DNA from: an uncultured Lachnospiraceae bacterium
GTDB taxonomy: Bacteria; Bacillota; Clostridia; Lachnospirales; Lachnospiraceae
DNA: 38,647 nt
Assembly: GCA_947174665.1 (NCBI GenBank)
Contig: CAMWJV010000016.1
Span: forward strand, 1 to 38,647
Direction: 5' to 3'
Part shown: piece after piece, positions 1 to 8,335 of the stretch
Layout: every line of letters begins with the position of its first letter
Numbering within the stretch: the stretch's first letter is position 1
Position numbers and translations under genes: made by a program
Notes under the pieces: generated by a model
Seen by the model: the letters and a program-made list of their open reading frames with translations, nothing else
Told to the model about the DNA's origin: nothing
The model's database searches: none

Positions 1-331
1 CTGCCTCGCGGATAGCACTGTGGATGGTGGTCTTGACGCTGCCGACATCTGTCAGCAGGCATTTTTCAGAAAGCACCTTTTTTACGGCGGCAAGGTTGGC
101 ATCATTTTTCTGTACCGGTGCGCACAGGAATATGTAATCGCAGTCCGAAAAACTCTCATCGATGGCGGGAGAAATAATATCCGCCACGGCATCCTGTCTT
201 GCAAGGCGGAGCGTTTCGGAATTTACATCATAGGCTACAATTTTAATACGGTGGTTATATTCTTTCAGAGCTCTGGCGATGGAACCGCCAATCAGTCCAA
301 GGCCGATAAAACCGCAGGTCAGTTCAGACAT
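1..331 (-). CDS. tyrA: Prephenate dehydrogenase, N-terminal part (runs off left edge)
   Basis: The minus strand translates from ATG at 331 without a stop to base 1, giving 110 codons. The protein begins MSELTCGFIGLGLIGGSIAR, a Rossmann nucleotide-binding motif (GLGLIGGS) typical of TyrA-type prephenate dehydrogenases, which oxidatively decarboxylate prephenate to 4-hydroxyphenylpyruvate in tyrosine synthesis. It is followed by the family-typical stretches DYIFLCAPV and LLTDVGSVK. The start is supported by a GAGGAGG ribosome site just upstream of the ATG. The C-terminal catalytic domain lies outside the window, so any ACT or chorismate-mutase fusion cannot be judged. The gene is divergent from the EF-G-like gene, with about 200 bp between them. 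The main alternative is another TyrA-like NAD(P) dehydrogenase such as arogenate dehydrogenase. Confidence 0.88.
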   Translation of the reverse strand, partial: MSELTCGFIGLGLIGGSIARALKEYNHRIKIVAYDVNSETLRLARQDAVADIISPAIDESFSDCDYIFLCAPVQKNDANLAAVKKVLSEKCLLTDVGSVKTTIHSAIREA

Positions 332-370
332 GTAGGCCTCCTCATTTTTTTATATTAGGATTCTTGCCCT

Positions 371-399
371 ACTATAGCATTTCAGCGTACGAAATTCAA
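371..399 (-). promoter_or_regulatory. Probable sigma-A promoter of tyrA
   Basis: On the minus strand, TTGAAT (394-399) and TATAGT (371-376) are separated by 17 bases. They lie about 40 bases upstream of the tyrA start. Spacing and composition fit a housekeeping promoter. Confidence 0.6.
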
Positions 400-423
400 G
401 AATGAAAATGTTTTAACAATAGC

Positions 424-457
424 TTGTAAAATAGACAATTGTTTAGTAAAATAGACA
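424..457 (+). promoter_or_regulatory. Probable promoter with 12-bp direct repeat upstream of the EF-G paralogue
   Basis: TTGTAA (424-429) and TAAAAT (447-452) are 17 bases apart. The 12-mer GTAAAATAGACA occurs twice, at 426-437 and 446-457, exactly 20 bases apart, so the second copy contains the -10 box and the first overlaps the -35 box. The repeat may be a regulator site or chance in AT-rich DNA. Confidence 0.45.
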
Positions 458-527
458 CATGGGAGTTTATAGTCCGTTTATAGGATGTACCAAATGCCCA
501 AAATACTGCATAATTGGAGGAACCTAT

Positions 528-2621
528 ATGAAAGTTTACACAACCGACAAGATTCGCAATGTGGTACTGTTAGGTCACGGCGGAAGCGGCAAGACGAGCC
601 TGGTGGAGGCCATGGCTTATCTGTCCGGAATTACTTCGAGAATGGGCAAGGTGGCTGATAAAAATACCATAAGCGATTACGACAAGGAAGAGCAGAAGCG
701 TCAGTTCTCAATCAATACCTCCGTTGTTCCGATTGAATGGGATGGGTACAAGATCAATATCATGGATACTCCCGGCTATTTTGATTTTGTGGGCGAGGTG
801 GAGGAGGCGGTCAGCGCCGCAGGAGCTGCCATCATCGTGGTGAACGGCAAGGCCGGTATTGAGGTGGGTGCCCAGAAAGCGTGGGAACTCTGTGAGAAAT
901 ACAAGCTGCCCAGAATGATCTATGTATCTAATATGGATGTGGACAATGCTTCCTTCCGCCAGGTGGTGGAGGACATGACTGCCGCATACGGCAAGAAGAT
1001 GGCGCCTTTTAACCTGCCCATCCGTGAAAGCGAGAAGTTTGTGGGCTATGTCAATGTAATTGCCGAGACAGGAAACCGCTGGCAGGGCAAGGAAGTGGTT
1101 CCCTGTGAGGTGCCTGAGTATAATAAGGCAAATCTGCAGATCTGCCGTGACACGCTGCTGGAAGCGGTGGCGGAGACCAGTGAGGAGATGATGGAGCGCT
1201 ATTTCGGCGGTGAGACCTTCTCGGAGGCGGAGATCAGAGCGGCGCTTCGGACCAACGTATGCGACTGCAGCATCGTTCCCATGACCATGGGTTCCAACGT
1301 GCTGTGCCAGGGCGTCTACACGCTGCTGGATGATATCGTGAAATATTTCCCCAGCCCTGAGAACAGACAGGTGGCCGGCATTAACATGAAGACCAATGAG
1401 ATTTACAACGCAGACTATGACTTTTCCAAGGCGAAATCCGCTTACATCTGGAAGACAGTTGTAGATCCCTTTATCGGGAAATATTCCCTGATTAAGGTTA
1501 ATTCCGGCGTACTGAAGACGGATGACCTGATCTATAACGTTGACAGGGATATTGAGGAGAAGATCGGAAAGCTTTATGTACTTCAGGGCAACAAGCCCAT
1601 CGAGGTGCCCGAGCTTCACGCTGGGGACATCGGCGCATTGGCAAAGCTGACGGCAGCCAGAACAGGCAACAGCCTGTCCACCAAAGCAACCACCATCAAA
1701 TTCGGTAAATTTGAGCTTTCAACGCCCTATACATACATGCGTTACAAGCCGAAGAACAAGGCTGATGTGGATAAAATATCCCAGGCGCTGCAGAAGATAG
1801 GGCATGAGGATCTTACCATGAAGACCGTGAACGATGCCGAGAACCGTCAGACACTGATTTACGGCATGGGAGATCAACATCTTGAGATCATTGTCAGCAG
1901 ACTGCTGAACGAATACAAGGTGGAGGTAGAACTGTCCAGGCCCAAGGTGGCTTATCGTGAGACTATTAAGAAGCTGTCTGATGTGGAGTATAAGTACAAG
2001 AAGCAGACCGGCGGACACGGCCAGTACGGTCATGTGAAGATGCGTTTCAGCCCCTCTGAGGATTTGGAGCAGGCCTATGTGTTTGAGCAAGAGGTAGTCG
2101 GCGGAGCGGTTCCCAAGAACTATTATCCGGCAGTGGAAAAGGGCCTGCAGGAATCCGTTCAGAAAGGTCCCCTTGCTGCTTATCCCGTGGTCGGCGTAAA
2201 AGCGGTTCTGTACGATGGATCCTATCATCCGGTAGACTCCTCCGAGCAGGCGTTCAAGATGGCTACCGTACAGGCATTCAAGAAAGGCTTTATGGAGGCG
2301 CATCCCGTGCTGCTGGAGCCCATTGCCAGTCTGAAGGTGACGGTTCCGGACGCTTACACAGGCGATGTTATGGGCGACCTGAATAAGAGGCGCGGACGCG
2401 TTCTGGGCATGAATCCCGCTCCCGGAGGAAAACAGACTGTCGAGGCGGAGATTCCCGTGAGCTGTCTGTACGGCTATTGTACTGATCTCCGTTCCATGAC
2501 CGGAGGCCGCGGGGAATACTCATATGAGTTTGTCCGTTATGAGCAGGCACCCTCCGACGTGCAGGAGAAGGAGGTTGCTGCAAGGGCAGCCAAGGTTGCA
2601 GAGAATGATGCGGAGGAATAA
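528..2621 (+). CDS. Elongation factor G-like GTPase (EF-G paralogue)
   Basis: This 697-residue translational GTPase has the full EF-G architecture: G domain, domain II, and the C-terminal domains III-V. The P-loop is GHGGSGKT (residues 16-23) and the G3 motif is DTPGYFDF, as in the FusA2-like subgroup rather than canonical FusA (DTPGHVDF). The G4 position reads SNMD instead of NKxD. The domain IV region carries the GGHGQYGHV stretch and the C-terminal domain V ends near GRGEYSYEF. The start at 528 is chosen because TTGGAGG sits just upstream; an in-frame ATG at 459 has no ribosome site and would add 23 unrelated residues. The gene is monocistronic, with the leuS promoter directly after it. 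EF-G paralogues of this type are not fully understood and may act in recycling or stress translation rather than bulk elongation. Confidence 0.85.
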   Translation: MKVYTTDKIRNVVLLGHGGSGKTSLVEAMAYLSGITSRMGKVADKNTISDYDKEEQKRQFSINTSVVPIEWDGYKINIMDTPGYFDFVGEVEEAVSAAGAAIIVVNGKAGIEVGAQKAWELCEKYKLPRMIYVSNMDVDNASFRQVVEDMTAAYGKKMAPFNLPIRESEKFVGYVNVIAETGNRWQGKEVVPCEVPEYNKANLQICRDTLLEAVAETSEEMMERYFGGETFSEAEIRAALRTNVCDCSIVPMTMGSNVLCQGVYTLLDDIVKYFPSPENRQVAGINMKTNEIYNADYDFSKAKSAYIWKTVVDPFIGKYSLIKVNSGVLKTDDLIYNVDRDIEEKIGKLYVLQGNKPIEVPELHAGDIGALAKLTAARTGNSLSTKATTIKFGKFELSTPYTYMRYKPKNKADVDKISQALQKIGHEDLTMKTVNDAENRQTLIYGMGDQHLEIIVSRLLNEYKVEVELSRPKVAYRETIKKLSDVEYKYKKQTGGHGQYGHVKMRFSPSEDLEQAYVFEQEVVGGAVPKNYYPAVEKGLQESVQKGPLAAYPVVGVKAVLYDGSYHPVDSSEQAFKMATVQAFKKGFMEAHPVLLEPIASLKVTVPDAYTGDVMGDLNKRRGRVLGMNPAPGGKQTVEAEIPVSCLYGYCTDLRSMTGGRGEYSYEFVRYEQAPSDVQEKEVAARAAKVAENDAEE

Positions 2622-2633
2622 AACAGGAAATGC

Positions 2634-2662
2634 TTGACAGTCCTGTTAAAATAGGCTAAAAT
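2634..2662 (+). promoter_or_regulatory. Promoter of the leuS T-box leader
   Basis: A perfect TTGACA (2634-2639) is followed after 17 bases by TAAAAT (2657-2662). It begins only about 12 bases after the stop codon of the EF-G paralogue and would start transcription near 2669, just before the T-box leader. Confidence 0.8.
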
Positions 2663-2668
2663 TGCCTA

Positions 2669-3005
2669 TAACTTCAAACAGACAGGACGTAGAAGAGGAG
2701 TATTAAGGATTTCGGACTTTCAGAGAGCCGTCGGGTGGTGCGAGGCGGCAGGAAGACTTCCCCAACTGGCCTCGGAGTTCCCCTCGCGAAGCGGGAGAGC
2801 AGCTTATTCAGATGTTTATTTACCGGATGCGATTTTCCGTGAGTAGTAAGGGGCGGCAGATACCGTTATCTATCATAAAAGTGCATGTGTGAAATGAACG
2901 GATTCTGTTTATAACAGGACGGGATTCGGAGGAAAAGACACATGAAATAGAGTGGTACCACGGAACAAAGCCCTTTCGTCTCTATGCAGACGAGAGGGCT
3001 TTCTA
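2669..3005 (+). promoter_or_regulatory. T-box riboswitch (leucyl-tRNA responsive) with terminator
   Basis: The roughly 340-base leader of leuS has the hallmarks of a T-box. The T-box proper, AGAGTGGTACCACGG, lies at 2949-2963. It is followed by an intrinsic terminator: AAAGCCCTTTCGTCT (2967-2981) pairs with AGACGAGAGGGCTTT (2988-3002) with one G-U pair. The 5' part (about 2690-2800) contains a long stem-I-like region with a GGTGG element. T-boxes bind uncharged cognate tRNA through a specifier codon and the tRNA acceptor end, favouring the antiterminator. Leucine specificity is inferred from the downstream gene; I could not place the specifier codon with certainty by eye. This leader fills the 472-base gap between genes. 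Confidence 0.9.
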
Positions 3006-3093
3006 TATGGACTGCGGCGGGACTTTCTGCATGACCTGCGAACGGAGTATGCAGGTCCGGAGCAGTCCGATGACAGAAAAGGAGGACACAAGA

Positions 3094-5505
3094 ATGGCAG
3101 TACCTTATAACCACCATGAGGTGGAGACAAAATGGCAGAAGGTCTGGGATGACGAGAAGGCCTTTAAGACTTCCGATGATTATTCCAAACCCAAGTATTA
3201 TGCACTGGTAGAGTTTCCTTATCCGTCGGGACAGGGGCTTCATGTGGGGCATCCAAGACCCTACACTGCACTGGATATTGTGGCGAGAAAGAGAAGGATG
3301 CAGGGGTATAACGTACTGTATCCCATGGGATGGGATGCCTTCGGACTTCCCACCGAGAACTATGCCATCAAGAATCATATTCATCCGAAGATTGTGACGA
3401 AGAACAATGTGGAGCGTTTCAAGGGACAGCTTCACGCTCTGGGTTACTCTTTTGACTGGGACAGGGAGATCAATACCACAGACACAGACTATTACAAGTG
3501 GACTCAGTGGATCTTTTTAAAGCTGTTCAAGGCGGGGCTCGCGTATAAGACCGAAATGCCCATCAACTGGTGTACCTCCTGTAAGGTAGGACTTGCCAAC
3601 GAGGAGGTTGTGAACGGAGTCTGCGAGCGCTGCGGCGCGGAAGTGGTCCGCAAGGTGAAGAGTCAGTGGATGCTGAAGATTACTGAATACGCAGATCAGC
3701 TGATCCAGGGGCTTGACACCGTGGACTATATTGAGCGGGTCAAGGTCTCCCAGAAAAACTGGATCGGCAAGTCCACCGGTGCCGAGGTGGATTTCTCCAT
3801 CACCGGGAAGAATGATAAGCTGCGGATCTATACCACAAGGCCGGACACCCTGTTCGGAGCCACCTACATGGTAGTGTCCCCGGAACATCCTCTGCTGGAG
3901 AAGTACAAGGATGAGATAAAAAATTATGGAGAACTTGCGGCATACAGAGAGCAGGCGGCAAAGAAGTCCGATTTCGAGCGCACAGAGCTTGCCAAGGACA
4001 AGACCGGCGTACAGATTGACGGGCTTACTGCCACGAATCCCGTGAACGGCAAAGAGATTCCCATCTGGATTTCCGACTATGTGCTGATAACCTACGGAAC
4101 CGGTGCGATCATGGCGGTTCCCGCCCATGACGAGAGGGACTGGGAGTTTGCAAAGAAATTCGGTATGCCTATCATCGAGGTGGTTGCAGGCAGCCCTGTC
4201 AGCGTGCAGGAGCAGGTATTTACGGATGTAGCCACGGGAACCCTGGTGAATTCTGATTTCCTGAACGGTCTGTCCGTTGCGGATGCCAAGGAAAAAATAG
4301 TTGCATTTCTGGAGGAGAAGGGAATCGGCCACAGCAAGACCAATTTCAAACTCCGGGACTGGGTGTTCTCCAGACAGAGATACTGGGGGGAGCCTATACC
4401 CATTGTGCAGTGCGAAAAATGCGGCTTTGTTCCGTTGGATGAGAGCGAGCTGCCCTTGCAGCTGCCCGAAGTGGAGTCCTATGAGCCCACTGACAACGGA
4501 GAGTCTCCGCTGGCGGCTATGACTGACTGGGTGAATACCACCTGCCCCTGCTGTGGCGGTCCCGCAAAGCGGGAGACGGACACCATGCCCCAGTGGGCAG
4601 GTTCCTCATGGTACTTCCTCCGTTACACGGATCCCCACAATGACAAGGCGCTGGCAAGTAAAGAGGCTCTGGAATACTGGATGCCCGTTGACTGGTACAA
4701 CGGCGGCATGGAGCATACCACACTGCATCTGCTTTACTCCCGCTTCTGGCACAGATTTCTTTATGACCAGGGAGTGGTTCCCTGTGCCGAGCCCTATCAG
4801 AAGAGGACCAGCCATGGAATGATATTGGGCTCCAACGGGGAGAAGATGTCCAAATCAAGAGGAAACGTGGTGAATCCGGACGACATTGTGAGAGATTACG
4901 GTGCGGATACCCTGCGCACCTACGAGATGTTCATCGGTGCCTTTGATCTGAGCGCTGCATGGAGTGAGGACGGAGTGAAAGGCTGCCGCAGATTTCTTGA
5001 GAGAGTCTGGAAGCTGCAGGATATTCTGGTAGATGGCGACGGGTACAGCGCGGATCTGGAGACAAAGATGCACCAGACCATCAAAAAGGTTTCCGGAGAT
5101 TACGAGAACTTAAAGTATAATACTGCCATTGCTGCCATGATGTCATTGATCAATGATTTTTACAAAAAGAATACTGTCACCAAGGGAGAGTACAAAGCAC
5201 TGCTGACCATGCTGAATCCGGTGGCACCTCACATTACCGAGGAACTTTGGCAGACAGCAGGTTTTAGCGGAAGGGTTTACCAGACTTCCTGGCCGGAGTA
5301 TGATGAAGCTAAGACGGTGGAAGCAGAAGTGGAGATTGCCGTTCAGGTCAACGGAAAGGTGCGTGTCACTATCTCCGTCCCCAAGGACATGGAGAAGGAG
5401 GCTGTGATTGCCGCTGCGAAGGAAGCATTGGGTGATAAGCTCACCGGAACCATTGTCAAGGAGATTTATGTGCCGGGCCGCATTGTAAATATTGTATCTC
5501 ATTGA
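3094..5505 (+). CDS. leuS: Leucyl-tRNA synthetase
   Basis: A 803-residue class I aminoacyl-tRNA synthetase that charges tRNA-Leu in the cytoplasm. The HIGH signature is HVGH (residues 50-53) after PYPSGQGL, and the KMSKS signature is exact at residues 584-588 in the context [11 protein letters not shown]. Between them lie the CP1 editing insertion and two Cys-pair knuckles (CTSC...CERC, and CEKCG...CPCC) that probably bind zinc. The C-terminus has the anticodon-binding helical domain and the short LeuRS-specific terminal domain. ATG 3094 follows AAAAGGAGG with good spacing; an upstream in-frame ATG at 3007 lies on the descending T-box terminator and is unlikely to be used. Expression is controlled by the T-box leader. 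Confidence 0.97.
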   Translation: MAVPYNHHEVETKWQKVWDDEKAFKTSDDYSKPKYYALVEFPYPSGQGLHVGHPRPYTALDIVARKRRMQGYNVLYPMGWDAFGLPTENYAIKNHIHPKIVTKNNVERFKGQLHALGYSFDWDREINTTDTDYYKWTQWIFLKLFKAGLAYKTEMPINWCTSCKVGLANEEVVNGVCERCGAEVVRKVKSQWMLKITEYADQLIQGLDTVDYIERVKVSQKNWIGKSTGAEVDFSITGKNDKLRIYTTRPDTLFGATYMVVSPEHPLLEKYKDEIKNYGELAAYREQAAKKSDFERTELAKDKTGVQIDGLTATNPVNGKEIPIWISDYVLITYGTGAIMAVPAHDERDWEFAKKFGMPIIEVVAGSPVSVQEQVFTDVATGTLVNSDFLNGLSVADAKEKIVAFLEEKGIGHSKTNFKLRDWVFSRQRYWGEPIPIVQCEKCGFVPLDESELPLQLPEVESYEPTDNGESPLAAMTDWVNTTCPCCGGPAKRETDTMPQWAGSSWYFLRYTDPHNDKALASKEALEYWMPVDWYNGGMEHTTLHLLYSRFWHRFLYDQGVVPCAEPYQKRTSHGMILGSNGEKMSKSRGNVVNPDDIVRDYGADTLRTYEMFIGAFDLSAAWSEDGVKGCRRFLERVWKLQDILVDGDGYSADLETKMHQTIKKVSGDYENLKYNTAIAAMMSLINDFYKKNTVTKGEYKALLTMLNPVAPHITEELWQTAGFSGRVYQTSWPEYDEAKTVEAEVEIAVQVNGKVRVTISVPKDMEKEAVIAAAKEALGDKLTGTIVKEIYVPGRIVNIVSH

Positions 5506-5533
5506 TTTCTGCCGGAAATGAGACAGATGCCTG

Positions 5534-5609
5534 CCCGTGCTTTCTATCAGCCGCACGGGGCGTAGGCTCCTGTTAAGCGTGAGTGTGTCTTAACAGGAAC
5601 TTGTGCCCC
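5534..5609 (+). other. Nested, mutually exclusive inverted repeats between convergent genes
   Basis: The 135-base gap between leuS and the convergent minus-strand gene holds two stem-loops. CCCGTGC (5534-5540) pairs with GCACGGG (5553-5559). A perfect 10-bp stem, TCCTGTTAAG (5568-5577) with CTTAACAGGA (5589-5598), has an 11-base loop. An outer GGGGC (5557-5561) can pair with GCCCC (5605-5609) around the second stem, overlapping the first stem's 3' arm. No clear U-run follows, so a classical terminator is uncertain; the site is placed where bidirectional termination is expected. Confidence 0.55.
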
Positions 5610-5640
5610 GGTGGTGTGATTTGTGGCGGGGGCTGAACTG

Positions 5641-5913
5641 TTACTGCTTTGCCTTCGCCAGTATCTTATCAATCTGCTTCAGTTCGTCCGTAGAGCTGTA
5701 CTTTTTGATTGCCGCGATGGCGGCGCTCATTTCCTGGGGGGTAAAGGTCAGATTTTCCTGTTTCGCCTTTTTCATCATGGGCATCATGAAGGCCATCATT
5801 TCTTTCTGGCTTTTTCCCTGCCCCTCAGCGAACATCTGACCGAGGAATTCCAGTTTTTTTCTGGGAATATCCTTTACAAGGGAATCCGACATCCAAGCTG
5901 GTTCTGCATCCAT
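5641..5913 (-). CDS. Small methionine/lysine-rich protein of unknown function
   Basis: A 90-residue soluble, mostly helical protein with no signal peptide or membrane segment. The middle contains a methionine-dense stretch, MMAFMMPMMKKAK, and the C-terminus is a lysine-rich helix. ATG 5913 follows GGAGGG on the minus strand with normal spacing. It starts 42 bases after the end of the 164-residue gene at 5956-6450 and is very likely co-transcribed with it. Both encode Met-rich amphipathic helices, so they may form a complex, but I do not recognise a characterised family and assign no function. Confidence 0.7.
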   Translation of the reverse strand: MDAEPAWMSDSLVKDIPRKKLEFLGQMFAEGQGKSQKEMMAFMMPMMKKAKQENLTFTPQEMSAAIAAIKKYSSTDELKQIDKILAKAKQ

Positions 5914-5955
5914 ATTTTTCCCTCCTTTCAGGATGTATCAGCGGCAACAGCCCGG

Positions 5956-6450
5956 TCATGAACTGTTGCTGTCAAAAGCGGCAGACATATCCATGCCGGC
6001 CATGCCGGATAAAATATCCATTGGTGACATACCGCCCATTGGATTTTCCTCACCGCCTCCGAAGCCGTCAGGGAACATTTCCTTCATCATTTCCACCATC
6101 TCCATCATTTCTTTTATTCTTCCCATGTTCTGAAGCATATTCTTCATATTTTCAATTCTGAGGTGTTCAGCCTGACTGCTGTATGGAAGCGGTTCGTCCA
6201 ACAGTTCAATGGTATCGGAATTGTCTCCGGAGAAAAAATCTGCGGAAAGACGCCTGCTGTTCGGAAAGAGTGTACCGGGGCGGCGCAGGAGAGTAAGAGC
6301 GTGCTGCAGCTCCAGAAACTTAATGTAGACCGCGAACATATTCTGCTGTGAAGGGGGAATCCAGGCAAGCAGTACCTTCAGCATCTGAATTTTATTGGTG
6401 GTGAAGAGCGAGTCAAATGCTGTGACCGGGCTTGTTCCCTTTTCCTCCAT
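5956..6450 (-). CDS. Hypothetical protein with Met-rich, Gly-rich C-terminus
   Basis: This 164-residue protein has no signal peptide. Residues 1-55 look like a compact helical domain containing a LLAWIPPSQQ segment. A Ser/Asp-rich linker follows, then a helix with repeated MxxMxEMxEMMKEMF spacing. The C-terminal 35 residues are rich in Gly, Met, Ser and Pro (GGGEENPMGGMSPMDIL). ATG 6450 begins the only plausible frame. It is the promoter-proximal gene of a two-gene minus-strand unit with the 90-residue protein at 5641-5913. Function unknown. The layout resembles small morphogenetic or sporulation-associated proteins of Clostridia, but that is only an impression. Confidence 0.68.
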   Translation of the reverse strand: MEEKGTSPVTAFDSLFTTNKIQMLKVLLAWIPPSQQNMFAVYIKFLELQHALTLLRRPGTLFPNSRRLSADFFSGDNSDTIELLDEPLPYSSQAEHLRIENMKNMLQNMGRIKEMMEMVEMMKEMFPDGFGGGEENPMGGMSPMDILSGMAGMDMSAAFDSNSS

Positions 6451-6530
6451 TGTTTCTACCGCCTTTCCGGAGCATGCTTTATTTCTATCCTATGTACATT
6501 TAAGTCTGCTTAGTACAATCCGCCTGAATG

Positions 6531-6560
6531 AAAAGCAGGCTCCCGAAGGAGCCTGTTTTT
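6531..6560 (-). terminator. Intrinsic terminator of the Cys-rich gene
   Basis: CAGGCTCC (6536-6543) pairs with GGAGCCTG (6548-6555). Read on the minus strand the loop is TTCG, a very stable tetraloop, and the stem is followed by CTTTTC. On the plus strand it is followed by TTTTT, so it may work in both directions. A second hairpin, AGGCGGT/ACCGCCT (6569-6586), lies between it and the gene. Confidence 0.8.
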
Positions 6561-6626
6561 CGGGACAAAGGCGGTCTAAACCGCCTGGCGGTCTTTAACG
6601 CCCAGCGTTATTCACCGCCCGGCAGT

Positions 6627-6941
6627 TTAGCAGCCGCAGCCGTTGTTACAGCCACAGCCATTATTGCAGCCACAGCCGTTGTTGTTGAACAGGCCGATGC
6701 CGTTGTTGCCGCCGCAGAAGCTGGAGAGCAGCAGGATCCAGATGATCCACTCACAGCTGTTGTTGCAGCCGTTGTTGCAGCCACAGCCGTTGTTGTTGAA
6801 CAGGCTGATGCCGTTGTTGCCGCCGCAGAAGAGCAGAAGCAGGATGATCCAGGTACATCCGCCAAATCCGTTGTTATTCTGTGCGCTCGCGCATCCGCAG
6901 GAGTCATTGCATCCGCAGTTGGTAGCAGTCAAATCGCTCAT
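6627..6941 (-). CDS. Cys/Asn/Gly-rich repeat protein ('chorion class high-cysteine' type)
   Basis: The 104-residue product contains 17 cysteines and is built from two tandem units. Each unit has a hydrophobic segment (CTWIILLLLFCGGNNG; CEWIIWILLLSSFCGGNNG) followed by LFNNNGCGC and NGC repeats. Proteins of this design in Lachnospiraceae are commonly labelled 'chorion class high-cysteine HCB protein 13', a name taken from insect eggshell composition, not from demonstrated function. The hydrophobic segments are long enough to sit in or on a membrane. ATG 6941 is preferred because GGAGG lies nine bases upstream. The two DNA repeat units are nearly identical (around 6681-6720 and 6791-6830). The long open frame on the opposite strand is a by-product of the repeat. 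A TTGACA (minus, 6992-6997) lies upstream without a convincing -10 box. Confidence 0.8.
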   Translation of the reverse strand: MSDLTATNCGCNDSCGCASAQNNNGFGGCTWIILLLLFCGGNNGISLFNNNGCGCNNGCNNSCEWIIWILLLSSFCGGNNGIGLFNNNGCGCNNGCGCNNGCGC

Positions 6942-7016
6942 TGATATTGCCTCCAAAATTTTTTTTATGGTTTATTGTATGCACCCCGGCATGTCAATGT
7001 TTCCAGAAAAACTGTC

Positions 7017-7044
7017 TTGCATTAATTTCTATATGTAGTAAAAT
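7017..7044 (+). promoter_or_regulatory. Probable promoter of the sortase-LRR operon
   Basis: TTGCAT (7017-7022) and TAAAAT (7039-7044) are spaced by 16 bases, about 70 bases upstream of the sortase start. The leader between them and the gene contains a hairpin, GCTGCGC (7072-7078) with GCGCGGC (7087-7093), just before the ribosome site. Confidence 0.55.
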
Positions 7045-7112
7045 AGAGAGCAGGGAAATGACAACAAACCAGCTGCGCTCTTTTTGGCGCGGCAGTCTCT
7101 TCAAGGATTGCT

Positions 7113-8330
7113 ATGACAGAAAAGGATTACACGGTAGAAGGCAGGCAGTTCCGCACCGGCAGTGACTATGCCCGGGCGCTGCGCGATAAAAAAATCATAG
7201 ATGCGCTGCGAAGCAGAATTGATATGGCGGACCGCGCGGCTCTGGAAAAGCTGAATAGAGATCTGCAGGAGGGTAAATACCCGTTTCTTACCATACTCGG
7301 AGAGGACTTTATTGAGGAAGTGGAGGAGGCTCTGCGGCGGGCAGACAGTCCGCCCGAAAAGCAAAAGCGCGGTAAGAAGCAGAAAAGCGCCGGAACGCAG
7401 GGGAAAAAGACATCCGGCAGTGCGGCGGATGGCATAAAGAAAGCGGGAAGCAGGTTAAATACAGGAACGAAGCAGGGGTCTCCGGAAATGGATGCTTTTG
7501 TACAGGAAGAGCTGAAGCGGCGGGAAAAGCGCAGAAAGCTGACGATTTTGCTGTGCAGTGTGGCAGCGGTGGGGTGTCTGGGATATTTCGGTGTATATTC
7601 CTGGTTCAATTACAGGACGGCCAGTGATTATGATAAACTCAGCGATCTGAAGGGAAGTAAACCTATCGTAGAGCAGGTGACACCGGCTCAGCCAAGCGGC
7701 CCGCTTTATACGCTGGATGAGGCATCGGAGCCGAAAGAGGTTTTGGATGAATATAAAAATTTATTAATTAAGTATAAAAAGCTAATCGGATGGCTGACTT
7801 TTGACGATAAAACTATAGGTGGAGAATCGGGTTTTCCTGTCATGCAGACTTCTGACAATGAATATTATCTTACTCATAACATGAATCAGGAGTATGACAA
7901 AAACGGTACAATCTTCATGGATAAGGACAGTGATGTCCTAAAACCGAGTACCAACTTTATTGTCTATGGACATCACATGAAAAGCGGTAAGATGTTTGGA
8001 AAGCTGGATTTATATGAGGATCAGGAATATTGCGAGGAGCACCCGTACATTTGGTTTGATACCATTTATGAAAAAGGAACCTATGAAGTTATGTACGTTT
8101 TCCGTTCCAGGGTGTATAATGAAAGTGAGATAGTTTTTAAGTATTACCAGTTTATAGATGCGAACAGTCAGCAGGAATTTGATTCATACATGGAAGAAAT
8201 GGCATCCATGTCTCTCTATGACACAGGAGTGACGGCGGAGTACGGCGACCAGCTGCTGACGCTGTCTACCTGTGATTATCAGGAGAAAAACGGACGGTTC
8301 GTAGTAGTGGCAAAGAAGATAAAGGAGTAA
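7113..8330 (+). CDS. Class B-type sortase with an N-terminal cytoplasmic extension
   Basis: This 405-residue cysteine transpeptidase should cleave a sorting motif and join surface proteins to peptidoglycan. The sortase domain occupies about residues 215-405: His287 in VYGHHM, Cys387 in LSTCDY and Arg395 in GRFVVV form the expected catalytic set, and the spacing fits class B. A membrane segment lies at about residues 143-168 (LTILLCSVAAVG). The first 75 residues form a charged helical domain starting TVEGRQFRTGSDYARALRDK, then a basic Lys/Gly/Ser linker. Most class B sortases have only a short N-terminus, so this extension is unusual. ATG 7113 follows AAGGA. The stop at 8328-8330 overlaps the next gene's first possible start, so sortase and LRR protein are translationally linked; the neighbour is the obvious substrate. 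Confidence 0.9.
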   Translation: MTEKDYTVEGRQFRTGSDYARALRDKKIIDALRSRIDMADRAALEKLNRDLQEGKYPFLTILGEDFIEEVEEALRRADSPPEKQKRGKKQKSAGTQGKKTSGSAADGIKKAGSRLNTGTKQGSPEMDAFVQEELKRREKRRKLTILLCSVAAVGCLGYFGVYSWFNYRTASDYDKLSDLKGSKPIVEQVTPAQPSGPLYTLDEASEPKEVLDEYKNLLIKYKKLIGWLTFDDKTIGGESGFPVMQTSDNEYYLTHNMNQEYDKNGTIFMDKDSDVLKPSTNFIVYGHHMKSGKMFGKLDLYEDQEYCEEHPYIWFDTIYEKGTYEVMYVFRSRVYNESEIVFKYYQFIDANSQQEFDSYMEEMASMSLYDTGVTAEYGDQLLTLSTCDYQEKNGRFVVVAKKIKE

Positions 8331-8335
8331 TGGCA

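Noticed and set aside
708..1619. Large minus-strand open frame inside the EF-G-like gene
   Set aside because: It is antisense to a well-supported coding region, has no ribosome site and its sequence resembles no protein family.
5568..5598. TGTTAAG...CTTAACA as a possible Rex operator
   Set aside because: Rex sites have half-sites about 6-8 bases apart; here the spacing is 11-13 bases and the site sits between convergent gene ends rather than at a promoter.
6528..6944. Long plus-strand open frame rich in Ala, Val, Glu and Gln opposite the Cys-rich gene
   Set aside because: It is produced by reading the repeat DNA of the minus-strand gene backwards; it has no suitable ribosome site and a low-complexity product.
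7058..7165. Small upstream frame starting near AGGGAAATG before the sortase
   Set aside because: The ATG is only two bases from the weak purine run and the frame ends inside the sortase gene; its product shows no recognisable feature, so it is at most a leader peptide.
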